The position numbers were made by a program, and so were the translations under genes. DNA of 11,921 nucleotides, taken from Caldilineaceae bacterium (GTDB taxonomy: Bacteria; Chloroflexota; Anaerolineae; Caldilineales; Caldilineaceae). Location: positions 1 through 11,921 of the forward strand of contig JAPPKT010000215.1 in the NCBI GenBank assembly GCA_028819675.1, given 5' to 3'. A model generated the notes under the pieces. The model made no database searches, was not told where the DNA came from, and saw nothing but the letters and a program-made list of their open reading frames with translations. Below are positions 6,401-11,921 of the stretch, one piece after another. Positions within the stretch are counted from its first letter, which is position 1. Each line of letters opens with the position of its first letter.

Positions 6401-7989
6401 CGGCCGCTACGTTCTATACTCAAGTTTTCGCAGTTCTCGCTCTCCTGGCACAGAACCTGTATGTTCTCTACTTGCTTGTGCGCAAGGGCAGGAGCAGAGC
6501 ATACTCGCCAACGCCGAGCACCTTCCGGTCTATGCTTACACGCTGGGCATGGGCGCAACTCTCGATAGTTGTCCTGTGCGTCCCCTGGCTTTTGAGCGCA
6601 TGGAACGGAACGTTCGAATTGAGGGGAGGCGGTACGGCCAACCCGTTTGTTTCGATGTTGTGGTGGAGATTCGCTGGCTATCCCATCGGTGAACTGGTGC
6701 CGGGGCGAGTCTGGCTGTTGAATGCCGGGATATTCGGTTCTGCCTGCATCGCAGCTGCGATAATAGGGGGCTTTCACCTGGCGCGGCGTAGAACCTACCT
6801 GGATACCAATAGTCGACAAGTCGCGGATGGAATCGAAGATGGAAGCAGCCCTACGACACCGGATTCGCCGCCCCAGGTTCCAGGTCAGAGTCCGATGGTC
6901 TTCATTCTGCTTCTGCTGGCCATGGCCCCGCTCGCATATTGGGAACCGCTACGCCGGCACTGGTTCATGTATGGAAGCCTCTATGCGGTAACGCTGCCAC
7001 CGTACCTTCTCTTGATGGCAACCGGTCTGACTCGCATCGGTGATTGGATTGAGAGCTGGCTGGGGTGGAGATGGAGGGCATGGACTGACGTCAACGGAGA
7101 AGACTCACCGACATTATTGAGCCGGATTCCGATCGGGCGCGTTGCCGCAGCCATTCTCGTGCTGATACTGGTAGCGGGTAATCTGTTCACTTGGCGAAGT
7201 TACCATTCTGATCCTGAGTTCAGCAGTTCGAGAGGATTGAGGGAAGTGTCCACAGTGTTGGAGGGGTGGAGCGCGGGGCTGTATCTGGACGAGGTTCATA
7301 TTCTCCAGAGCTTCCCCGATCCCACTCTCTTTCTCTACTATTACAGGGGGGAAGTCGAGGATTCGGTCCTGCCCCGTCATGATCACGACCTGAAAGGCGC
7401 AACGGAAGCCGTGAACGCGTTGCGGGATAGCAACGTAATGAGAGTCATTCTTCCAGTCAGTTTGAACGATGATCAAGAAGGTCCAAACTTAGCGAGGCAG
7501 GCGCTTGCCAGTTCCTACCTGCTGACGGGCCAGGAAACCTTTGGGGCCTGGCAAGTGGAACTTTACTCGCGGCCCAATCCGGAGGCGTGGCTGATCGTGG
7601 AAGTAGAGTTTGCCAATGGATTGGTCCTCGAGCGGGCCGAGGTCAGTCCGCAATGGCCTCCGGCCGGCGGGCAACTGGTCGTACACATGGAATGGCGGGG
7701 GGATCCCTCGGCCCTGACCGGAGGGGAGAAGATCTTTATGCACCTGGTCGACGAATCGGGTAATCTGGTAGCCCAATGGGATCCGGAATTCCGCATGGAA
7801 AGTGCCAATCATTCCATAGCCGCGGCGATGCCGATTCCTTCAGAGGTTCCGGACGGCTCGCTGCGCCTTTTGGCAGGGCTGTACGACGTCAGTGTAGAAG
7901 GCGCCCCGCGGATTCTGACGGATTCGGGTGAGGATGTTGTGCAGATTGCTTTCTTCAGATTTACGGACTGTGACGTGTGTGGACGTTGA
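3415..7989 (+). CDS. Giant membrane protein: YfhO-type half fused to a PMT/ArnT-like GT-C half
   Basis: A 1524-residue polytopic membrane protein with two glycosyltransferase-like halves. The N-terminal half (about 1-785) resembles YfhO: one transmembrane segment, then a first extracytoplasmic loop with GD (37-38), WNPH (62-65) and FYP (81-83), many hydrophobic segments, and a beta-rich domain with YLPGW (707-711) and RANQAF (731-736) before a last membrane helix (about 761-780). YfhO proteins in Firmicutes help glycosylate lipoteichoic acid. A charged linker leads to a second GT-C-like half from about 834, resembling GT39/GT83 transferases that use polyprenyl-phosphate sugars, ending in a beta-sandwich (about 1389-1515; FMHLVDESGNLVAQWD at 1441-1456). 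In this half the usual first-loop DE and DxHPP motifs are not recognisable. The start is uncertain: ATG 3415 suits the membrane topology and avoids the hairpin at 3365; ATG 3349 would add 22 residues. Neither has a strong ribosome binding site. The donor and acceptor are unknown. Confidence 0.82.
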   Translation: MNRPERSSTFPIVWSYCLLAGLFFAPYLLGLSAFAAGDFTRHYLPYSFFQQKSLLAGRLPVWNPHVNSGHPFLADTESAVFYPISNALLLLTSFNSSVVGRLYWLQVEALVHIVLACSFTFLLVHRLTQSRMAGFAAGLVFGFCGYATGYPPLQLGILRVAVWLPLILWLLLPDRTGRPKWSRWLWACAGHAVAFFANHPQTFLFLTYAVGGWMLMLTVAQSRRRPPAENGSERGKNTGSFEPGRVFQHLGLIAVYGSLLIGLTVAQLWPALEFTALSVRSARPFHELSSGFLPQDIWQLFVPRVLSLYSPLYVGMAGIGLASVAVAALLSSRFNLVTSSPVGRPAAIFFAVTALLSILVSFGDLLPIYPLLYRFAPGWSLFRGQERVAYLFAFSLSVLCGYGMALLPSLAARWRRRFGWGYLAIVATGIALVFTNWYLPGGLEGTDTSFFFHASKSLLLATVFVVLCSRLGLRRIHFILVLFVVAVDLFASNFATILADGQKIRSELTRPEIAATLEAAQSLDGESILLSPRVYNERRLPEDSGMVAGWEDVWAASVLRLSAYNGLFVDFPMERMWKLTGVGSVLTWREELPVASRLVEEFPLGNEATRLHQLESIYPRVWWAQKARRVDDFSARALLADPGFDPLQEVLVADSDADVLGEAWVDGAMHFGEGGEATIEATRAGHTRLEVRIESTGPGLIFVSENYLPGWEAEWRAGSQPTQAVALPVVRANQAFLGIPVPAGSGTVDLAYRPASLRWGMAISVFSWVALVVVLRGRILEALRTTWKRIRHSVRALRQFDPSTSAIDRGGETGGNGNGVLYPMGWGVFSDAHFQRVVVVLATVAGFALRFFQLGDQELVTVEAVSYRFGQLPVSSLIHMFSEGGSATFSASYWLNHFWLRLAGSSEFALRSVSALLGTLTIPLLYRLARELGLPAFAALTATVLMAVGSYAVRASQEALLNPLSLTLTVASAVLAIRLISGSKNRAIFLAYVLCAAATFYTQVFAVLALLAQNLYVLYLLVRKGRSRAYSPTPSTFRSMLTRWAWAQLSIVVLCVPWLLSAWNGTFELRGGGTANPFVSMLWWRFAGYPIGELVPGRVWLLNAGIFGSACIAAAIIGGFHLARRRTYLDTNSRQVADGIEDGSSPTTPDSPPQVPGQSPMVFILLLLAMAPLAYWEPLRRHWFMYGSLYAVTLPPYLLLMATGLTRIGDWIESWLGWRWRAWTDVNGEDSPTLLSRIPIGRVAAAILVLILVAGNLFTWRSYHSDPEFSSSRGLREVSTVLEGWSAGLYLDEVHILQSFPDPTLFLYYYRGEVEDSVLPRHDHDLKGATEAVNALRDSNVMRVILPVSLNDDQEGPNLARQALASSYLLTGQETFGAWQVELYSRPNPEAWLIVEVEFANGLVLERAEVSPQWPPAGGQLVVHMEWRGDPSALTGGEKIFMHLVDESGNLVAQWDPEFRMESANHSIAAAMPIPSEVPDGSLRLLAGLYDVSVEGAPRILTDSGEDVVQIAFFRFTDCDVCGR

Positions 7990-8174
7990 CAGGGAAGCCA
8001 GACTAGAAGAAGGTGCAGAGAACCTGGTTTCTCTTGCGGCCGGAGTTGTTGTTTCACTTCCGGAAGCGAAAGTGCGCGTCGACTTAGCCGGACAACTGGA
8101 CATCTTTCAATGCCCTCCCAGCCAAGCCCTGGGACTGTTCCCGGAACTACGGCAACCTCGGCGCCAATGGATGT

Positions 8175-8180
8175 AGGAGA
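8175..8180 (+). promoter_or_regulatory. Ribosome binding site for the second membrane glycosyltransferase
   Basis: AGGAGA followed by AGAG lies about 10 bases before the GTG at 8190 and supports that start. The 200-base gap after the fusion gene (7990-8189) shows no gene; it contains a 10-bp palindrome CTTCCGGAAG (8057-8066) and an AGTTGT/ACAACT dyad, but no convincing terminator, so co-transcription with the fusion gene is possible. Confidence 0.55.
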
Positions 8181-8189
8181 AGAGTCTGC

Positions 8190-10481
8190 GTGTTCTCTGG
8201 GATTCTCCGTAGGTTGGACAAGGAGACTGGGCTGGTCGGGATCCTGCTCACTGTTTTTTTCGTTACCGGCCTTGCCTACAGCCTCGTCGTTCCAGCGTTT
8301 GAGACACCTGATGAAATCTATCACTACGCCTTTGCCCGACATCTGGCGGCGGGGAACGGCCTTCCCGTACAGGGACCAGAAAAGACCGGGCCGTGGGAGC
8401 AGGAAGGGAGTCAGCCTCCCCTGTATTACGGATTGGTGGCACTGGCGACGGCAGGCATCGATCAGGGCGGCCTCGAACGTTTTGCGGTTCAGAATCCCAG
8501 AGCTAATCTCGGCGATCCGCGGCAGCCGGGCAACAAGAATTTCATGCTCTTCAGTGCGCAGAGCAGGCCTCTGGTTGGTGTGAATCTTGCGCTGCACGTT
8601 GGCCGCTGGATTTCCCTAGCTCTTGGCACTCTGACTGTTTTCTTTACTTACTTACTCGCGCGTTTCGCCTTTCCCACTGACAGGTGGTCGCGCCTGTTGG
8701 CGACCGCACTCGTGGCGACGATTCCACAGTTTGCGTTTATCAGCGCAAGCTTTACTAACGACAATATGATCACCGTCGTAAGCGCGGCCTCGCTGGTTTG
8801 TTTGGCGGCGCTGGTTGGCCGCAGGGCAGAAAGGCGTGTCCGCAGGTGGCAATGGGTAGGGCTGGGGTTGCTCCTGGGCCTCGGTGCATTGAGTAAACTG
8901 CAGGGTCTTGGGCTGCTTGTACTGGCTGTGTATGCCATCACAGTGTCTGCCAAGAACCAGAAGGACTGGGAAACTCCACTTCGAGGGGGGCTCTTGGTCG
9001 GAAGTGTAGTCCTAGTCGTCGCCGGTTGGTGGTATGTTCGCAACATCCTACTCTACGGAGACCCGTTCGGCACAGCGAATCTGCTCAGCGTAACCGGCCA
9101 GCGTTTGGAGCCTCAAACGCTGCCGGGATTGTTCGGAGAACTGCGCGGCCTGCAGATGTCCTTTTGGGGGGTTTTCGGGTGGTTCAGTATTCTCCTTCCT
9201 CCGTGGCTCTACACGATTTTCGAGCTGTTGTCCGCCCTGGCCCTGTCGGGCGCCTTGATTGCCTGGCTGCGGTCCAAGAAGGCCTCCCGCGCGCTTGACG
9301 CGCGGGAAGTGCAGGTTGTGGACAGTGTAAATATCTCCTGGGTCTGGGCACTGATTTCTGTCGCGCTTCTGGCGTACTGGATCTCCATCGCACAGGGTTC
9401 TCAGGGCAGACTCTTGTTCCCGGCCATCAGCGCACTGGCTGTGGTCGCGGTGGGCGGTCTTCGATTCTGGGCTGGCCTCCTTCCGCGCGGCGTGCGCGCT
9501 GTGCTAGGGACAGTTGTACCAATTGGCCTGTGGTCCTGTTCCCTATATGCCCTGGCTGTTCTGCTGCCTTCATCGTACGGCTTGGATTCAACTGTCGCCG
9601 TTGTAGAGGAGGCGCCGGCCGACGCCATGCCAATTGGGAAGGTGTATGGCGACGGCGTGGAGCTGGTTGCTGCCCGTCTGCCGAGTCCGGACTCCTTTGC
9701 CGGAGAAGCTGTGCCGGTGACGCTATATTTCCGTGCTTCCCAGGTACAGGACAGCGATCACGAGCTGTTCATCCATCTGCTGGATGCCGAGGACAGACAG
9801 ATAGGAAACGTGACAACGCATCCTGGCTGGGGAGCTCGACCGCTAACGTTGTGGCAACCGGGCGTCATCTACGAGGACAGTTACCAGATTCCGCTTGAGC
9901 GCTCTTCACCCAAAGTCGCCAGGGTGTACGTTGGCTTCGTCGATCGGACCTCGACGTCCTTGGAGAGCGAGGGCCTGCTGCCAGTGGCAGGGGGAGGGCC
10001 CAGAATAGAGAGCCGGGTTATCTGGACACATTACCATCAGCTGGAGTCGATGGCTGTCGGATACGATAGTGGAATGTCTCTCGTCGGGGTGGCGTTGGGC
10101 CAGGGAGAGGTCCAGCTGTCGACGGAGGGGTTGATAGAAATCGAAAGGGATCGTCCCGTTTGGGTTGCTCTGCAGTGGCGAGAACTCGTCGAATCGGAAA
10201 CTGTCTATGCGACTTCGCTTCGGCTTTATGCCACGGAGACGGATGGAAGCTGGGTCTTCCAGGAGGACTCTGACCTGTGGAAACCTGAGGGCGCCCCCTA
10301 TGTGAAGCGGGCACCCGAGGCAACTATCGATTCGCTCGTTCGACTGACTTTCCCGTGGGTAATCCCTGCCGGCGAATACGAATTGCGTCTGCTATTGTAT
10401 GACGCCGACAGTTTAGAGACTGTTGTTCTAGACGGTACTTGGGAGCCCGAACTGACCTTAGCACGAATAAGGCTGGACTGA
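8190..10481 (+). CDS. Membrane glycosyltransferase, GT39/DUF2142-like, with C-terminal beta-sandwich modules
   Basis: A 763-residue GT-C-type membrane protein predicted to move a sugar from a polyprenyl-phosphate carrier to an extracytoplasmic acceptor. After a first membrane helix (about 15-34), the first outer loop has TPDEIYHYAFARHL (39-52) and SQPPLYYGL (74-82), matching the acidic and PPxYY motifs of this class. Further helices include a hydrophobic block around 225-250 and the characteristic GWWYVRN (about 277-283), and QGRLLFPA (405-412) marks the last membrane part. From about residue 470 the chain is extracytoplasmic: one beta-sandwich with ELFIHLLDAED (525-535) and YVGFVD (about 580), and a second, more divergent one to the end (about 620-763). 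The module resembles the tail of the preceding fusion protein, suggesting shared acceptor recognition. The GTG start has a ribosome binding site. Exact family (GT39/83 or DUF2142) and substrate are not determined. Confidence 0.8.
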   Translation: MFSGILRRLDKETGLVGILLTVFFVTGLAYSLVVPAFETPDEIYHYAFARHLAAGNGLPVQGPEKTGPWEQEGSQPPLYYGLVALATAGIDQGGLERFAVQNPRANLGDPRQPGNKNFMLFSAQSRPLVGVNLALHVGRWISLALGTLTVFFTYLLARFAFPTDRWSRLLATALVATIPQFAFISASFTNDNMITVVSAASLVCLAALVGRRAERRVRRWQWVGLGLLLGLGALSKLQGLGLLVLAVYAITVSAKNQKDWETPLRGGLLVGSVVLVVAGWWYVRNILLYGDPFGTANLLSVTGQRLEPQTLPGLFGELRGLQMSFWGVFGWFSILLPPWLYTIFELLSALALSGALIAWLRSKKASRALDAREVQVVDSVNISWVWALISVALLAYWISIAQGSQGRLLFPAISALAVVAVGGLRFWAGLLPRGVRAVLGTVVPIGLWSCSLYALAVLLPSSYGLDSTVAVVEEAPADAMPIGKVYGDGVELVAARLPSPDSFAGEAVPVTLYFRASQVQDSDHELFIHLLDAEDRQIGNVTTHPGWGARPLTLWQPGVIYEDSYQIPLERSSPKVARVYVGFVDRTSTSLESEGLLPVAGGGPRIESRVIWTHYHQLESMAVGYDSGMSLVGVALGQGEVQLSTEGLIEIERDRPVWVALQWRELVESETVYATSLRLYATETDGSWVFQEDSDLWKPEGAPYVKRAPEATIDSLVRLTFPWVIPAGEYELRLLLYDADSLETVVLDGTWEPELTLARIRLD

Positions 10482-10541
10482 GTGTAAGAAAGGAATGTAC
10501 GACAAGGTGGTTTACTCGAAGACTGGGACGCCGGAGGTCTG

Positions 10542-11714
10542 CTATTTGGCAATCGCGGCCAGCCGCCTGCCCGCTTCGTGGAGAGTTTCGATTCGTTTGG
10601 CAAAGGCAAATCGCACGATGCCCTCGCCGTACTTTTCTCTGTCCTTTGTGTAAAAGTTGATACCGGCTACTGAAGCCACGCCGACCTCCGTCGTAAGCCA
10701 GCGGGCGAAACGGTGCGAGTCCCACTCAGCCTGCGGCGCGTCGATGGCAGAATAGTCGGCCATGGTGTAGTAGGAGCCCTCAGGCCGGACTGCGCGAAAG
10801 CCAGCAGACTGCAGCATCTCCAACATCACCTCGCGGCGTTCGCCGTATTCCTCTCTCATCTGCAACCAGTAGTCGGCCGGCTGATTCAGGGCCGCGGCCG
10901 CCGCAGCCTGTAAGGGCGTCGGTGCGCAGATGGTGGAGTAGTCGTGCACGGCGCGGATGGCTGAAGCCAGGGGCTCGCGTGCGATGACGAAGCCCAATCG
11001 CCAGCCGGTGACAGCAAAGCTCTTGCCCAGCCCGCCCACAGTTACGGTACGTTCAACCAAGCCATCCAAGCAGCCTGGGGAGATGTGCTCACGTCCGTCG
11101 TATAGGATGCGGTCGTATATTTCGTCGGTTATCAGAATGACGTTGTGTCTGTTGGTGAATTCGGCAAGCGTTTGCATTTCGTCGCTATCGAAAACCCGAC
11201 CAGTTGGATTGTGGGGTGTATTCAGTAGCAGGGCGCGTGTGCGATTGGTGACAGCCGCCTCCAAACGGTCGGCGTCGATTCGATAGTCGGGCGCCTCCAG
11301 GACGACGGGAACGGCGTTGGCGCCGGCCAGCAGCGCCGAAGGGCGGAAGTTCTCGTGCCCCGGCTCCAGAATGATCAGTTCGTCACCGGGATCGAGCAGG
11401 GCAAGGAGGGATGAGGTAATGCCTTCAGTCACGCCGCAGACGACACAGATGTGAACATCGGGATCGACGGTCCAGCCCAGCTGCGAGGTGTACTGTTCAG
11501 CCAAGGCCTGGCGCAAGGGCGGATAGCCCCAGGTGACGGTGTACTGATTGGCCTCCCCGCGAATTGCCTCAACAGCGGCATTGACAATTGCCTCAGGCGG
11601 GTCGAAGTCCGGAAAACCCTGGCTCAGGTTTACGGCATCGTGCTGCATTGCCAATCGGGTCATCTCCCGGATCATTGACTGGTTGAAGTTTGTTGTGCGC
11701 GTAGCTGGGTACAA
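10542..11714 (-). CDS. PLP-dependent class I/II aminotransferase
   Basis: It transfers an amino group between an amino acid and a 2-oxoacid using pyridoxal phosphate, in the cytoplasm. The 390-residue product matches fold-type I, subgroup I aminotransferases, closest in pattern to kynurenine/glutamine/methionine transaminases (KAT, YbdL). Visible are GFPDFDPP (33-40), the cofactor-binding TPHNPTG (166-172) with Asn169, DEIY (197-200) with Asp197 and Tyr200, and GKSFAVTGWRLGF with Lys231 as the predicted Schiff-base lysine and Arg239. VRFAFAK places Arg368 at the substrate carboxylate site. The lysine context GGLGK differs from the more common S-x-S-K. The TTG start is the first possible codon after an in-frame TAG and has AGG six bases upstream. 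It converges on the glycosyltransferase gene with 60 bases between, where no clear terminator is visible. Aspartate or aromatic aminotransferase remain alternatives; the substrate is unproven. Confidence 0.92.
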   Translation of the reverse strand: MYPATRTTNFNQSMIREMTRLAMQHDAVNLSQGFPDFDPPEAIVNAAVEAIRGEANQYTVTWGYPPLRQALAEQYTSQLGWTVDPDVHICVVCGVTEGITSSLLALLDPGDELIILEPGHENFRPSALLAGANAVPVVLEAPDYRIDADRLEAAVTNRTRALLLNTPHNPTGRVFDSDEMQTLAEFTNRHNVILITDEIYDRILYDGREHISPGCLDGLVERTVTVGGLGKSFAVTGWRLGFVIAREPLASAIRAVHDYSTICAPTPLQAAAAAALNQPADYWLQMREEYGERREVMLEMLQSAGFRAVRPEGSYYTMADYSAIDAPQAEWDSHRFARWLTTEVGVASVAGINFYTKDREKYGEGIVRFAFAKRIETLHEAGRRLAAIAK

Positions 11715-11921
11715 GGTGTGCCTCGCATTTTTGTGTTCTTCAAGGTACTACAGAGACGCCGAAATTCTACTCGAATCCGGCTCAACTGGCAACGGTGAGA
11801 GGGTAAGGGGGAGCATCCCAGATTTGGGGTGGGAACAGACTGGCGGGGAATCAGCGCCAGCGGTGGCTGGCGTTGTTTGCCGTCTTTGGGCGAGACGCAG
11901 TGCAGGCGCCAGGCCTGGCCG
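11715..11921. other. Non-coding right end upstream of the aminotransferase gene
   Basis: No gene is recognised. One frame on the - strand is open from the window edge to a TAG near 11739, but its product is rich in Ser, Pro and Arg and looks random. The stretch holds the alternating inverted 6-mers described separately. It should contain the promoter of the aminotransferase gene; none was clearly identified. Confidence 0.5.
11840..11912. repeat. Alternating CTGGCG/CGCCAG elements able to form competing hairpins
   Basis: CTGGCG occurs at 11840-11845 and 11867-11872, and its complement CGCCAG at 11855-11860 and 11907-11912. The strongest stem pairs 11852-11861 with 11866-11875 (10 bp including one G-U, GGTG loop) and is followed on the + strand by T-rich sequence. 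Pairing of element 1 with 2 excludes that stem, as in attenuators. A 12-bp palindrome GCCAGGCCTGGC overlaps the last element (11908-11919). Function is inferred only. Confidence 0.5.

Noticed and set aside
5884..7989. Separate gene starting at an internal ATG for the second half of the fusion
   Set aside because: The frame is continuous with the first half, and no convincing ribosome binding site precedes the ATG; it remains only a formal possibility.
7928..8176. Small + strand frame (82 codons) covering the gap before the second glycosyltransferase
   Set aside because: It overlaps the conserved tail module of the fusion, has no ribosome binding site or recognisable domain.
8110..8583. + strand frame of 157 codons overlapping the start of the second glycosyltransferase
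   Set aside because: The GTG-initiated frame at 8190 carries clear TPDE and PPLYY motifs and continues for 763 codons; this one is a shadow.
7809..8597. Antisense open frame of 262 codons across the gap between the two glycosyltransferase genes
   Set aside because: It overlaps the end of one well-supported gene and the start of another on the opposite strand, has no recognisable motif, and looks like a shadow of their codon pattern.

Overview
The window reads as ordinary chromosomal DNA of a free-living bacterium. It is moderately GC-rich, uses GTG and TTG starts as well as ATG, and is densely coded. The very large membrane glycosyltransferases with extracytoplasmic beta-sandwich tails, next to an rluB-cmk pair, resemble Chloroflexota (Anaerolineae/Caldilineae-type) genomes. 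That assignment is inferred from protein style, not from a marker gene, and is tentative.

Layout. Positions 1-278 hold a non-coding leader that starts with C/G homopolymer runs (probably a contig-end or sequencing artefact) followed by two hairpins. Then, all on the + strand, come rluB (rRNA pseudouridine synthase, 279-1175), cmk (cytidylate kinase, 1344-2078), an E1-alpha subunit of a 2-oxoacid dehydrogenase (2298-3266), a giant membrane protein fusing a YfhO-type half to a PMT/ArnT-like GT-C half (3415-7989), and a second GT-C/DUF2142-like membrane glycosyltransferase (8190-10481). A PLP-dependent class I/II aminotransferase (10542-11714) converges on them from the - strand. The last 207 bases are non-coding and contain an alternating series of inverted 6-mers able to form competing hairpins.

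How the genes relate. rluB-cmk is a widely conserved housekeeping neighbourhood (often next to scpA/scpB, which would lie off the left edge). The E1-alpha gene has its own leader with a possible extended -10 promoter and no E1-beta, E2 or E3 beside it. The two membrane proteins form the most interesting unit. Both are predicted polytopic GT-C-fold proteins, and both carry related extracytoplasmic beta-sandwich modules (one in the fusion, apparently two in the second protein). The second protein and the YfhO half keep the acidic first-loop residues expected of a GT-C enzyme, while the PMT-like half of the fusion has lost the usual DE and HPP motifs. A plausible but unproven reading is a two-gene cassette that transfers sugars from polyprenyl-phosphate carriers to an envelope polymer or lipid, with one half acting as a non-catalytic or altered partner.

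No tRNA, rRNA, CRISPR array, insertion sequence or phage gene was recognised.
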